DNA from: Halorubrum sp. CSM-61
Lineage (GTDB): Archaea > Halobacteriota > Halobacteria > Halobacteriales > Haloferacaceae
NCBI RefSeq assembly: GCF_003781945.1
Contig: NZ_RJJW01000003.1
Coordinates: forward strand, 320,260 to 384,259
Direction: 5' to 3'
Length of the DNA stretch: 64,000 nt
How positions within the stretch are numbered: position 1 is the stretch's first letter; each line of letters opens with the position of its first letter. A program made the position numbers and the translations under genes. Positions 52,750-61,640 of the stretch are shown piece after piece. Under the pieces are notes generated by a model. That model was not told where the DNA came from and made no database searches. It was given only the letters and a program-made list of their open reading frames with translations.

Positions 52750-54099
52750 TCAGTCGTCGTCGCCGGTCGCGACGATCCGCTCGCCGGAGACGAGCCACCC
52801 GTCGTCGTTCGCGCGCTCAGCGATCCTCGGCTGGAACACCCACGCGGCGAGTCCGAGGATCGGGAGCATCGACGCCCCGACGATCGCGTAGCCGACGTGG
52901 AGGTTCGGGAGGAACGCGGCGGAGAAGGCCAGCGGGTAGACGACCCCGCCGACGGTGCCGATCCCACCGACGATCCCGGTGACCGACCCGGAGTTGTCGG
53001 GGAACATCGTCGGCACCTGCGCGAAGATGGCGCCCTCGGAGAACGCGCAGCCGGTCCCGACGAGGAACCCGGCCGCGACGGCGACGTAGATGTTCCCCGT
53101 CAGCCCGGCGAGCGTCATGCCGAACATCGACAGCACCACGAACGAGAGCGTGGCGAACGTCCATTGGTTGCGGTACTCCCCGGCGAAGAAGGGGAGGATG
53201 TCCCGCTCGTTGCGCGCGACCACGTCGCTGACGTAGCCACCGATGGGCCGTAAGAGTCCGGCGGCGACCGAGAACGTCGCGGCGAACGTCGCCGCGATCA
53301 CCACGTCGCCCTGGCCGAACGCCTCGCGGTAGTACGTTCCCAGCCAGCCGTTCATCGCCAGTTCGAGCCCGAACGACATCACGTACGCGACGGAGAGGAC
53401 GACCGCGCCGTAGCGGGTGGCGATGAAGCGCCACTGGTCCCAGCTCACGCCCGCCTTCGTCGCCTCTCGTTTGGTCTCGCTCTTCGCGGCGGCGCCGAAG
53501 ACGTAGTAGACGACCCCGAGCAGCACCGCGAGCACGCCCGTGTAGAAGAACGCCGCCCGCCAGTTCGACGAGGTGGCGAGGAACCCGGTCCCGAATATCG
53601 GGTCGACGTATCCCTCGCCGAAGATCCGCGGGAGCGTGAAGTACGCGCCCAGTCCGGCCCCGGCGTTGCCGATCCCGGCGAAGATCCCCTCAGCGGTTCC
53701 GAGGTTCTCCGCCTCGAACCACTCGGAGACGTGTTGGATGCCGATGACGAACGTGATCCCCGACAGCGACGCGACGATCCGAGAGGCGGTGAACACCTCG
53801 TAGGTCTGTACGAACGCGCTGGCGATCGCGAACGCCCCGACTGTCACGAGCGTCACGCCGCCGGTGACGTCAGCCCCGAACCGGTCGGTCAGCGGTCCGA
53901 CGAGGATGCGGCCGAGGGGGACGGCGACGACGGCCGCGCTCGCCACGATCCCGAGCTGTTGGACAGAAAGACCGAACTCCGCGGCGATGCCGCCGGTGAA
54001 CGGCGCGAACGAGAACCAGATCACGAACCCGAGGTTGAACATCGCCGTCGCGAGGATCAGGTTCCGGTACTTGCCGTACAGCAGGTCGGTCGCCTTCAC
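52750..54099 (-). CDS. narK: Nitrate/nitrite MFS transporter
   Basis: A 449-residue MFS permease with 12 helices. The nitrate signature of helix 5 is seen in [17 protein letters not shown] near residue 140, and the partner helix 11 motif [18 protein letters not shown] near residue 378. The helix 2-3 loop holds [14 protein letters not shown]. Placed next to nasA and nirA genes, it should import nitrate for assimilation. It starts with GTG at 54099, whose first bases overlap the stop of a 54-residue upstream frame (GTGA), suggesting translational coupling. Confidence 0.94.
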   Translation of the reverse strand: MKATDLLYGKYRNLILATAMFNLGFVIWFSFAPFTGGIAAEFGLSVQQLGIVASAAVVAVPLGRILVGPLTDRFGADVTGGVTLVTVGAFAIASAFVQTYEVFTASRIVASLSGITFVIGIQHVSEWFEAENLGTAEGIFAGIGNAGAGLGAYFTLPRIFGEGYVDPIFGTGFLATSSNWRAAFFYTGVLAVLLGVVYYVFGAAAKSETKREATKAGVSWDQWRFIATRYGAVVLSVAYVMSFGLELAMNGWLGTYYREAFGQGDVVIAATFAATFSVAAGLLRPIGGYVSDVVARNERDILPFFAGEYRNQWTFATLSFVVLSMFGMTLAGLTGNIYVAVAAGFLVGTGCAFSEGAIFAQVPTMFPDNSGSVTGIVGGIGTVGGVVYPLAFSAAFLPNLHVGYAIVGASMLPILGLAAWVFQPRIAERANDDGWLVSGERIVATGDDD

Positions 54100-54260
54100 C
54101 GCGAGACACCCCCTGAGGAACGATCGTTGGCGTCTGGACGATCGCGAACCTCGATCCCCCGATCGACCGCGTTCTCACGCCGGGGTGCGCACCTCGGCGA
54201 GAGTTTGGCGGCGTCGGAGTCCGGATCGCACACCGATTGCGATTCGAATTGGGTGAGCAT
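54096..54260 (-). CDS. Short frame coupled to narK, 54 residues
   Basis: ATG at 54260 to TGA at 54096-54098, whose bases overlap the narK GTG (GTGA). The product (beginning [21 protein letters not shown]) is acidic and then basic, with two Cys. A TATA-like box TTATTAATATC (minus strand, 54292-54303) lies about 37-40 nt before the ATG, so a transcript would begin just ahead of this frame. It may be a regulatory leader peptide, a small protein, or only the consequence of a random open frame. No function is claimed. Confidence 0.5.
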   Translation of the reverse strand: MLTQFESQSVCDPDSDAAKLSPRCAPRRENAVDRGIEVRDRPDANDRSSGGVSR

Positions 54261-54589
54261 GGTATTTCTTACAAAACAACAACACAGACTAGATATTAAT
54301 AAACAAATTGGTTGACAAAATTATATTCTAGGCGGCCGTGGTGTGCTATCCTCAAGAAGCGTTTTCACAGAGAATCATTCCCAGATAAATGAGAGAAATT
54401 AAAAAATGCGAATCTAATCGATCTATTCTCGAAAGAACAACGACCTGTCCGATCGTTCGCTGATCTGTTTTACTTCTTTAATCACGATTCCATGGGTACT
54501 GGGCACACGATTACACGAGAGACGGCGACGCGACTGGTCGGAAGGAGACGGACTGCAGGCAGAAAGGCAGCCAGCGGCGGGCGACCCGA
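54261..54589. other. AT-rich intergenic region between narK leader and nasA1
   Basis: About 330 nt, clearly more AT-rich than its neighbours. It holds the narK-side TATA element near 54295 and several A/T runs (for example AATTAAAAAATG near 54400). I see no RNA or protein gene with support here. It may contain binding sites for nitrate or ammonium regulators. Confidence 0.5.
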
Positions 54590-56728
54590 TCAGGAGTACG
54601 AGCCGGTCCCGTTCGGCTGACCCGAGCCGCCGGCGATATCGGTAGTGGTACCGTTCGGGGCCCGCAGCGCGACCGCGCACTGCTTGAGGTTCGGTTCGGC
54701 GGACTCCGGGTCCGCGGCGGACAGCGTGAGCCGGTTCGCCGCCGGGTTGTGGACCGGGAGCCAGACGAGCCCCGGCGGCACGTCGGCGTCGGGCGCGACC
54801 CGGACCGTCACCGCGGACCGGCGGGACTCGATCACCGTCTCCCCCCGGTCGAACGCCCGCAGGTTGTCGGCGATCGTTTCGGGGTGCATCCGCGCCGCGG
54901 TCGCGCTGTCGCCGTCGTCACCGGTACCGTCGTCGAACCGGGTCCGGATCCCGGTGTTGTACGCGTCCGGACGCCGACCGGTGGTGAGCGTGAGCGGGTA
55001 CGACTCGTCGATCGGCTCCGGCACGCCCCCGTGAGTCGCGCTCGAGAACCGCGCTCGGCCGGAGTCGGTGGGGAACGACCACGGGCTCTCGCCGTCGTTC
55101 TCGGAACCTCCGGCGTGGTACCGATACCCGCCTTCGGCGGTCCCGTCCGGGGCCGGCCACCGGACGGCCAGCTCCTCCGCGAGCCGGTCGTAGGAGATCC
55201 CCGAGAGGTCCGCCGTCGTGCCGCGCGTCAGCGCGCCGACCTCGTCGAACAGCGCCTCGGGGTCGAGCCGCGTCGACTCGAACAGTTCGGGGACGACCCG
55301 GTCGGCGACCGCGCCGATGACGTCCACGTCCCGCCGGACGCCCTCCGGGGGCTCTCGCGCGGCGGTGACCCGAGAGACGCGGCGCTCCATGTTCATCACC
55401 GTCCCCTCGGACTCGCCCCACGTCGCCGCCGGCAACACCACGTCCGCCAGCTCGACGGTGTCGGAGCGGAACGCGTCCTGGACGATCAGGAACGTGTCCT
55501 CGAGCGCGCTCTCGACGTGGTTCGCGTCCGGCATCCCCGCGGCCGGGTTCGTCGCCACCGTCCAGCAGACGTCGACGTTGTCCCGCGCCAGCTCGTCGAC
55601 GATCCGGACGAACCCCGGGCCGGACGAGTCGGGGAGCCGGCGCAGGGGAACGCCCCACGCGTTCGCGATCGCCTTGCGGTGCGCCGCGTCGTCGAACGGT
55701 CTGTACCCCGGCCACGACGACTTCGAGGCGCAGACGCGGTTCCCCATCGAGTTCGCCTGCCCGGTCAGCGAGAACGGCCCGCTGCCGGGGCCCACGTTCC
55801 CCGTCGCGAGACAAAGATCGATCAGCGAGCGGGCGGTTCCGGTACCCTGCACGCTCTGATTGACGCCCATTCCCCAGTACACGAGCGTCCGATCGTCGAA
55901 CGCCGCGGCGAGTTCGGAGACGCGCTCGACCGACACGCCGGCGGTCTCGGCGGCAACGTCGACCTCGGGCAGCGATCCGACTATTGCCTCGAACCCCTCG
56001 GTGTGCCGCTCGACGAACTCCCGGTCGACGAGCCCGTCCTCGACGACCTGCGCGAGCACGGCCCGCGCTAAGGCCAGATCGGTCCCCGGCTCCGGTCGGA
56101 CGTGGCAGTCGGCGTCGGCGGCGGTCGCGCTCTCGACGGGGTCGACGACGATCAGTCGGCCGTCGTCGTCGCTCGCGCTGTCGGCGATCCACCGGTACAT
56201 CACCGGATGCGCCACCGCGGGGTTCGCGCCCCAGATCACGTGCGTCTCGGCGTCGGGGATGTCCTCGTAGGTCGGCGGCGGCGCGTCGCTCCCGAACGCC
56301 CCCATATACGCCTGCACCGCCGAGGCCATACAGAGGGTGGTGTTGGCGTCGTAGTACCGGGTGCCGAAGCCACCGCGCGCGAGCTTCCCCAGCGCGTACG
56401 CCGCCTCGTTCGTCTGCTGGCCGCTTCCCAAGACCGCGACGTTGTCGTTCCCGTCCCTGAGCGCCTCGACGATCCGCACCGAGACCGTCCCGAGAGCGGT
56501 GTCCCAGTCCGTCGGCCGGAGCGTCCCGCCGCGGCGGATCAGGGGTTCCGTCAGCCGCTCGCCGCTCGGCTCGACCGTCTCGCGGACCCCCCGACTGCAG
56601 GTCTCGCCCCCGTTCGTCGGGTGACCGTCGTCGCCGCGGACGCCGAGTCGCCCGTCGTCGCCGGCGCGCTGTCGGTAGCCGCACCCGACCGCGCATCGCA
56701 TACACGTTGTTGGCCTTCGATCAGTCAT
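54590..56728 (-). CDS. nasA: Assimilatory nitrate reductase, molybdopterin type (paralogue 1)
   Basis: A 712-residue Mo-bis-MGD enzyme reducing nitrate to nitrite. The [4Fe-4S] cluster is bound by C9, C12, C16 and C44. The likely molybdenum ligand Cys lies in YDANTTLCMASAVQAYMGAFG near residue 145. Other family landmarks are VIWGANPAVAHPVMYRWI near residue 180, VYWGMGVNQSVQGTGTARSLIDL near residue 290, ANSMGNRVCASKSSWPGY near residue 330, and ATNPAAGMPDANHVE. There is no signal peptide, so it acts in the cytosol and probably uses ferredoxin. It is followed by a second nasA with long near-identical stretches. Confidence 0.95.
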   Translation of the reverse strand: MTDRRPTTCMRCAVGCGYRQRAGDDGRLGVRGDDGHPTNGGETCSRGVRETVEPSGERLTEPLIRRGGTLRPTDWDTALGTVSVRIVEALRDGNDNVAVLGSGQQTNEAAYALGKLARGGFGTRYYDANTTLCMASAVQAYMGAFGSDAPPPTYEDIPDAETHVIWGANPAVAHPVMYRWIADSASDDDGRLIVVDPVESATAADADCHVRPEPGTDLALARAVLAQVVEDGLVDREFVERHTEGFEAIVGSLPEVDVAAETAGVSVERVSELAAAFDDRTLVYWGMGVNQSVQGTGTARSLIDLCLATGNVGPGSGPFSLTGQANSMGNRVCASKSSWPGYRPFDDAAHRKAIANAWGVPLRRLPDSSGPGFVRIVDELARDNVDVCWTVATNPAAGMPDANHVESALEDTFLIVQDAFRSDTVELADVVLPAATWGESEGTVMNMERRVSRVTAAREPPEGVRRDVDVIGAVADRVVPELFESTRLDPEALFDEVGALTRGTTADLSGISYDRLAEELAVRWPAPDGTAEGGYRYHAGGSENDGESPWSFPTDSGRARFSSATHGGVPEPIDESYPLTLTTGRRPDAYNTGIRTRFDDGTGDDGDSATAARMHPETIADNLRAFDRGETVIESRRSAVTVRVAPDADVPPGLVWLPVHNPAANRLTLSAADPESAEPNLKQCAVALRAPNGTTTDIAGGSGQPNGTGSYS

Positions 56729-56923
56729 TTGCGTTTATAGTGCGCAACCGTCTCGATTAAACAGATAATCACATTCATTCGTACGCTGTTCTCGTGTCGA
56801 TCTGGCTCTCCGTTTTTTCCCGTCCGGTATAATTCTTTTTTCGCATGAATAACCGTGTAGTATACTGTGGGCGGAACGCTCGCGGCTCGCTCGTCCGCCG
56901 GAACCGGGACGGGGGCAGGGAAG
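56725..56923 (-). promoter_or_regulatory. nasA1 promoter region
   Basis: ATTAAAC at 56756-56762 (TATA box on the minus strand) is 30 nt before ATG 56728, giving a leaderless nasA1 transcript. This separates nasA1 from the upstream nasA2 and suggests it has its own promoter. TTATAATTCTT-like A/T runs lie near 56830-56842. Confidence 0.6.
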
Positions 56924-59038
56924 TCAGTCGTCCGAGGAGGCGGGCTCGCCGTCCGCGGTGGGACGACCCTCGTGGACCAACGGGTTCGACGGTTGCGGCG
57001 CCCGGACGTCGACCGCGCACTGCTTGAGGTTCGGCTCGTCGGACTCGGGATCGACGACCGGGAGCGTGAGGACGTTCACGGCCGGGTGGTGGATCGGCAG
57101 CCACACCACCCCCTTCGGCACGCCGTCGTCCGGGTTGACCCTTATCGTCGCGGACCCCCGCCGCGACGAGACGACCGTCTTCCCGCGGTCGAACGCCTCG
57201 ATGTACTCCAGCGTCGTCTCCGGGTGGATCCGTGCGGTCGGAGGCCCGTCGGCCTCGACCCCGCGGCTCCGAACCCCGGTGTTGTACGCGCCGGGCTCTC
57301 GGCCGGTCGTTAAGGTCAGCGGGAACTCGTCGTCGGTCGGCTCGGCGAGGCCGTCGTGGACCCCCGTCGAGAACCGCGCGCGGCCCGACGGCGTCGGGAA
57401 CGACCACCCGTCGTCGCCGACGTAGCGGTACCCGCCCTCCGCCTCGGGCGACGGCGCGGGCCACCTGACCGCGCGCTCCGCCTCCAGCCGGTCGTAGGAG
57501 ATCCCAGACAGATCCGCGGGCGTCCCCGCCGTCAGCTCGCGGAGCTCGTCGAAGGTCGATTCCGGCGAGACCGCGGGTTCCGGAAACAGCTCCCCGTCGA
57601 TCGCGGCGCCGATGGCGACGATGATGTCGAGATCCTGCTTGATCTTCGGGGAGGTCTCCGTGGCGGCGCGGACCCGAGAGACCCGGCGCTCCATGTTGGT
57701 GACGGTCCCCTCGGACTCGCCCCACGTCGCCGCCGGCAGCACCACGTCGGCCAGCTCGACGGTCTCGGTCCGGAACGCGTCCTGTGCGACGAGGAAGGCG
57801 TCTTCGAGAGCGCCCTTGACGCGGCTCGCGTCGGGCATCCCCGCGACCGGGTTCGTCGCCACCGTCCAGCACACCTCTGGCGGGCCGTCCGCGACGGCGT
57901 CGACGATGCCGACCGGTCCCGGACCCGGGTCGTCCGGGAGCCGGCTCCGCGGGATCCCCCACGCGTCGGCGACGAACCGCCGCTCTTCCGGATCAGTGAA
58001 CCCGCGTTGACCCGGCCACGTCCCCTTCGACGAGCAGACGCGAGTCCCCATCGAGTTCGCTTGGCCCGTCAACGAGAACGGTCCGCTTCCGGGTCGGAGG
58101 TTCCCCGTCGCGAGACACAGGTCGATGAGGGCTCGCGAGGTCGCCGTCCCCTGCACGCTCTGGTTGACGCCCATCCCCCAGTAGACGAGCGTCGGGTCAG
58201 TCACGGCCTCCGCGACGCGCTCGACGGTCTCGACCGAGACCCCGGCGGCCTCGGCGGCCTCTCCCACCGAGGGCAACGCGTCGACCGTCGCCTCGAACCC
58301 CGTCGTCGCCTCGGCGACGAACTCGCTGTCGACGGCGTCGTCGGCGACGATCTGCGCCAACACCGCCCGGGCGAACGCCAGATCGGTGCCGGGGTCCACC
58401 TGGACGTGGCAGTCCGCGTCGTCGACGGTCTCGCTCTCGACGGGATCGACGACGATCAGCTCGCTGTCGTCGTCGCTCGCGCTGTCGGCGATCCAGCGGT
58501 ACATCACCGGATGCGCCACCGCGGGGTTCGCGCCCCAGATCACGTGCGTCTGTGCGTCGGGAACGTCCTCGTAGGTCGGCGGCGGCGCGTCGCTCCCGAA
58601 CGCCTGGTAGTAAGCGGTGACGGCGGAGGCCATACAGAGGGTGGTGTTGGCGTCGTAGTACCGGGTGCCGAGGCCGCCGCGAGCGAGCTTCCCAAGCGCG
58701 TACGCCGCCTCGTTCGTCTGCTGGCCGCTCCCCAACACGGCGACGCCGTCCGAGCTCTCGGCGAGGGCGTCCTCGATATGCGAGACGACGGTCCCGATCG
58801 CCGTCTCCCAGCTGGTGGGCACGAGGGTGCCGTCTTCCCTGATAAGGGGCCGCGTCAGCCAGTCGCCGTCCGGGTTCGCGGTCTCGTCGATGCCGCGCTG
58901 GCAGGCGAGGCCGCGGTTGACCGGATGCGAGGCGTCGCCGCGGACGGTGTCGAGCCCGTAGTGGGTGGCGTACCCCTGCTGGAGGTGCCCGCACCCGACG
59001 GCACACCGCATACACGTGGTCGGCGTCCACTCGCTCAT
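56924..59038 (-). CDS. Assimilatory nitrate reductase, molybdopterin type (paralogue 2)
   Basis: A 704-residue paralogue of the nasA gene beside it. Cluster ligands are C9, C12, C16 and C46, and the Mo-ligand region is YDANTTLCMASAVTAYYQAFG. It keeps the same landmarks (GANPAVAHPVMYRWIADSASDDD; WGMGVNQSVQGTATSRALIDLC; MGTRVCSSKGTWPG). Start ATG 59038 gives MSEWTPTTCMRC, matching MTDRRPTTCMRC of paralogue 1. A longer frame to a GTG at 59137 is possible but not favoured. Its ATG overlaps the stop of a 38-residue frame (ATGA). Whether both enzymes use nitrate, or one another substrate or condition, is open. Confidence 0.93.
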   Translation of the reverse strand: MSEWTPTTCMRCAVGCGHLQQGYATHYGLDTVRGDASHPVNRGLACQRGIDETANPDGDWLTRPLIREDGTLVPTSWETAIGTVVSHIEDALAESSDGVAVLGSGQQTNEAAYALGKLARGGLGTRYYDANTTLCMASAVTAYYQAFGSDAPPPTYEDVPDAQTHVIWGANPAVAHPVMYRWIADSASDDDSELIVVDPVESETVDDADCHVQVDPGTDLAFARAVLAQIVADDAVDSEFVAEATTGFEATVDALPSVGEAAEAAGVSVETVERVAEAVTDPTLVYWGMGVNQSVQGTATSRALIDLCLATGNLRPGSGPFSLTGQANSMGTRVCSSKGTWPGQRGFTDPEERRFVADAWGIPRSRLPDDPGPGPVGIVDAVADGPPEVCWTVATNPVAGMPDASRVKGALEDAFLVAQDAFRTETVELADVVLPAATWGESEGTVTNMERRVSRVRAATETSPKIKQDLDIIVAIGAAIDGELFPEPAVSPESTFDELRELTAGTPADLSGISYDRLEAERAVRWPAPSPEAEGGYRYVGDDGWSFPTPSGRARFSTGVHDGLAEPTDDEFPLTLTTGREPGAYNTGVRSRGVEADGPPTARIHPETTLEYIEAFDRGKTVVSSRRGSATIRVNPDDGVPKGVVWLPIHHPAVNVLTLPVVDPESDEPNLKQCAVDVRAPQPSNPLVHEGRPTADGEPASSDD

Positions 59039-59151
59039 CGGCGGTGCGACTCCTCCGTGGTGATCCCGCGCCCCGCTAGAGCGGTCGATCCGCCGGCGGT
59101 TCCGATCCGTGACCGGTCCGAAACAGGTGGCCCGCACACGTGGTTTCGCAT
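59035..59151 (-). CDS. Short frame coupled to nasA paralogue 2, 38 residues
   Basis: ATG at 59151 to a TGA at 59035-59037 that overlaps the ATG of nasA2 (ATGA). The product starts MRNHVCGPPVSDRSR and is basic and polar. A TATA-like AATTATAGC (minus strand, 59187-59195) lies about 39 nt before the ATG, so the transcript should start just upstream of it. It is similar in arrangement, but not in sequence, to the frame before narK. Confidence 0.45.
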   Translation of the reverse strand: MRNHVCGPPVSDRSRIGTAGGSTALAGRGITTEESHRR

Positions 59152-59677
59152 CAGTTAGTTTCTGAATATCACATACCCAATCAGCGCTATAATTGTTTTG
59201 GTATGGATGAATAGCGCGTATTAGAAAAGGAACGCACAGTAATTCAAGGTATTTCTAAATAAACATGCGCATACTTGGGCGGGCGTCGACGCCCACGCAC
59301 GCGCCGCCGACGCACCCGCGTGGGTCCTCGATGCCGGACGGGAACGCGTGCGGTCCGAGACGCTCGGCGAACGGCGATCTCCGCGACCAACGGGTCGATC
59401 ACGCGACGCGTGACCCATTTGTCGCGAACCGTGACGCTCGCTCGGAGCGGACACCCGATCGATACGAGTGAACTCCGACTCGCGCCACACTGCGACGGCC
59501 CGGTTGAATTTGTGAACTTCTCTCCGGCTACGCTACCCCATTTATAATTTCGTTGGTTATAGATAGAAATATATTCTGCTCTGAGCGACGCCTTTCCGAT
59601 CGCTTCGTTATGCTCTCTATTTTGTGATTTTATAAAAACCGAACTATTTTATGATTCCCTGTAAACTTCTACCCGAT
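59152..59677. other. Divergent intergenic region between nasA2 and nirA
   Basis: 526 nt. Both ends are AT-rich with TATA-like boxes for nasA2 (near 59190) and for nirA (TATTTTATG at 59646-59654). The middle (about 59264-59470) is GC-rich and, in one frame, reads like worn coding sequence (GVDAHARAADAPAWVLDAGR), perhaps a relic. No intact gene is supported. Confidence 0.5.
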
Positions 59678-59743
59678 ATGGACCACCATTCGGCCAATAT
59701 AAACCCGGAACAGTTCCACACCAACGAGGAGAGTGATCGGTGA
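59678..59743 (+). CDS. Short frame coupled to nirA, 21 residues
   Basis: ATG 59678 to TGA 59741-59743; the TGA overlaps the nirA start (TGATG). It codes for a small acidic and His-rich peptide (MDDHHSANINPEQFHTNEES and two more residues). A TATA box (TATTTTATG, 59646-59654) lies 24-32 nt before its ATG, exactly where a leaderless transcript would begin at this frame. It is the best-supported of the short frames before the nitrate genes. Confidence 0.55.
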   Translation: MDHHSANINPEQFHTNEESDR

Positions 59744-61503
59744 TGGCCAACAAAAAGGAGGACTGGAAGTCGGAGCTGTACGGCGACGAGGTGCGTGAGA
59801 AGCTACTGGAGTTCGCGGAGACGGGGCTCGAGTCGATCCCGGAAGACGAGCGCGAGAAGTGGTTCACCCGATTCAAGTTCTGGGGGGTGTTCCACCAGCG
59901 CTCGGGCCAGGAGGGGTACTTCATGATGCGGCTGACCAACGCCAACGGGATCTTAGAGCCCGGTCAGCTCCGCGCGATCGCCGAGGTCGCCCGCGACTAC
60001 GCGTCGGGGCCGGTGTCGAACCCCGAGTTCGGCGACGGGTGGATCGACCTGACGACCCGACAGTCGATCCAGCTCCACTGGATCGAACTGGAAGACATCC
60101 CGGAAATTTGGGAGAAGCTCGAATCGGTCGGGGTGACCACTCGCTCCTCGGGCGGGGACACGATGCGGAACATCTCCGGCAGTCCGGTCGCCGGCAAGGA
60201 CGCGAACGAGGTGATCGACACGCTCCCGCTGCTCGAACGGTTCCAAGAGGAGATCCGTGGCGACGACGACCTCTGTAACATGCCCCGGAAGTTCAACATC
60301 AGCGTCTCCGGGACGCCCGAGGGCGGCGCGCAGGACGCGATCAACGACATCGGGCTCGAACCCGCAAGCAAGCAGATTGACGACGAGGGGACGCTCGGCT
60401 TCAACGTGCGCGTCGGCGGCGGGCTCGGCGGTCGCGAGCCCCGGGTCGCTCGCCCCCTCGACGTGTTCGTCACGCCGGACGAGGCGTACGAGGTCGTCCG
60501 CGGCTTCGTCGAGCTGTACCACGACCACGGCGATCGGCAGGTCCGCGCGAAGAACCGCTCGCGGTTCTTCGTCGACGAGCACGGCACCGAGTGGATCCGC
60601 GACCTGCTCGAGGAGGAGTACGTCGACGCCGACCTCCGGACCGCCGGCGAGGACATCCGCGACGAGTACACCTACAACGCCGGGTCGGCCCCCGAGGAGG
60701 GTAAGAAGGACTACACCGGCGTCCACGAACAGGGCGACGGCAAGCGGTACGTGGGCCTCAGCGTCCCCGTCGGCCGGCTGCCGGCCGAGGAGGCGATCGA
60801 GCTCGCCGACCTCGCCGACGAGTACGGCTCCGGCGAGATCCGGCTCACGCGCCGGCAGAACCCGATCATCGTCGACGTGGAGCCCGATCGGGTGGACGAG
60901 CTGCTCGCGGAGTCGCTGCTCGCGAAACACCGCCCGGAGCCGAACCCGTTCGTCCGGGGTGCGATGGCCTGTACCGGCACCGAGTTCTGCTCGATCGCGC
61001 TCGTCGAGACCAAGACGCGGATGGCGACGATGCTCCGCTGGTTCCGCGAGAACGTCGACCTGCCCGACGACGTCGAACAGCTGAAGGTCCACTTCTCCGG
61101 CTGTACCGCCGACTGCGGCCAGGCCAACACGGCGGACATCGGCCTGCTCGGCATGCGGGCGCGGAAGGACGGGGAGATGGTCGAGGCGGTCGACATCGGC
61201 GTCGGCGGCGGGATGGGCGAGGACCCCTCCTTCGTCGACTACGTCCGACAGCGGGTGCCGGCCGACGAGGCCCCAGGCGCGATCCGGAACCTGATCGAGG
61301 CGTTCGGGGAGCGCCGGGCGCCGGGCCAGACGTTCCGCGAGTGGGTGGCCGCGACCGACGACGAGACGCTCGCGGAGCTGTGCGAGCCCGAGGAGACCGA
61401 CTACGTCGATCCGACGCTCACCGACGCGAAGCAGTCGTGGTACCCGTTCGCCGAGGAGGGGACGACGGCGGCGGATCCAGAGGTGGTCTCGTCCGATGAC
61501 TGA
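59743..61503 (+). CDS. nirA: Ferredoxin-nitrite reductase (NirA)
   Basis: A 586-residue siroheme enzyme that reduces nitrite to ammonium. The [4Fe-4S]-siroheme ligands are C410 and C416 (ACTGTEFCSIA) and C454 and C458 (SGCTADCGQAN). The two half-repeats of the family are seen in NPEFGDGWIDLTTRQSIQLHWI near residue 90 and YGSGEIRLTRRQNPIIVDV near residue 361. Ferredoxin is the likely electron donor. ATG 59743 (MANKKEDW) is favoured over the preceding GTG. Divergent from the nasA genes, with a coupled leader frame. Confidence 0.96.
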   Translation: MANKKEDWKSELYGDEVREKLLEFAETGLESIPEDEREKWFTRFKFWGVFHQRSGQEGYFMMRLTNANGILEPGQLRAIAEVARDYASGPVSNPEFGDGWIDLTTRQSIQLHWIELEDIPEIWEKLESVGVTTRSSGGDTMRNISGSPVAGKDANEVIDTLPLLERFQEEIRGDDDLCNMPRKFNISVSGTPEGGAQDAINDIGLEPASKQIDDEGTLGFNVRVGGGLGGREPRVARPLDVFVTPDEAYEVVRGFVELYHDHGDRQVRAKNRSRFFVDEHGTEWIRDLLEEEYVDADLRTAGEDIRDEYTYNAGSAPEEGKKDYTGVHEQGDGKRYVGLSVPVGRLPAEEAIELADLADEYGSGEIRLTRRQNPIIVDVEPDRVDELLAESLLAKHRPEPNPFVRGAMACTGTEFCSIALVETKTRMATMLRWFRENVDLPDDVEQLKVHFSGCTADCGQANTADIGLLGMRARKDGEMVEAVDIGVGGGMGEDPSFVDYVRQRVPADEAPGAIRNLIEAFGERRAPGQTFREWVAATDDETLAELCEPEETDYVDPTLTDAKQSWYPFAEEGTTAADPEVVSSDD

Positions 61504-61615
61504 CCGCGCGATCGGTTCGGGGACGGACGACCGCACGATCGCCGCCGAGGGCGACACGGAGGACCGGGCGCAACACGCGTCGGCCGACGTCGCGCCGGAG
61601 CTGTTCGGCTGGTAG
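61496..61615 (+). CDS. Small acidic ORF overlapping the nirA stop, 39 residues
   Basis: ATG 61496 begins inside the end of nirA (ATGACTGA overlap) and runs to TAG 61613-61615. It codes for 39 residues, acidic, ending in APELFGW. Position suggests translational coupling to nirA. Its short length and lack of a recognisable domain keep confidence low; it may be a small accessory protein of nitrite reductase or a chance frame. Confidence 0.4.
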   Translation: MTDRAIGSGTDDRTIAAEGDTEDRAQHASADVAPELFGW

Positions 61616-61640
61616 ATCGGTCCGGAGCGACTTCCATCAC

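Noticed and set aside
54423-54680. 85-codon frame overlapping the end of nasA1
   Set aside because: It runs in another frame of the nasA1 C-terminus and an AT-rich spacer; the sequence is not haloarchaeal in character.
56725-56778. 17-codon frame whose stop overlaps the nasA1 start
   Set aside because: The nasA1 TATA box (56756-56762) lies inside it, so the mRNA would start after most of this frame; it is likely chance.
59039-59137. Longer nasA2 N-terminus starting at GTG 59137
   Set aside because: The paralogue begins four or five residues before the same TTCMRC motif, and the extension is Arg-rich and unlike the family.
59265-59547. Two overlapping frames between nasA2 and nirA as real genes
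   Set aside because: Arg/Pro-rich products without a promoter at proper distance and no recognisable domain; kept only as a possible relic.
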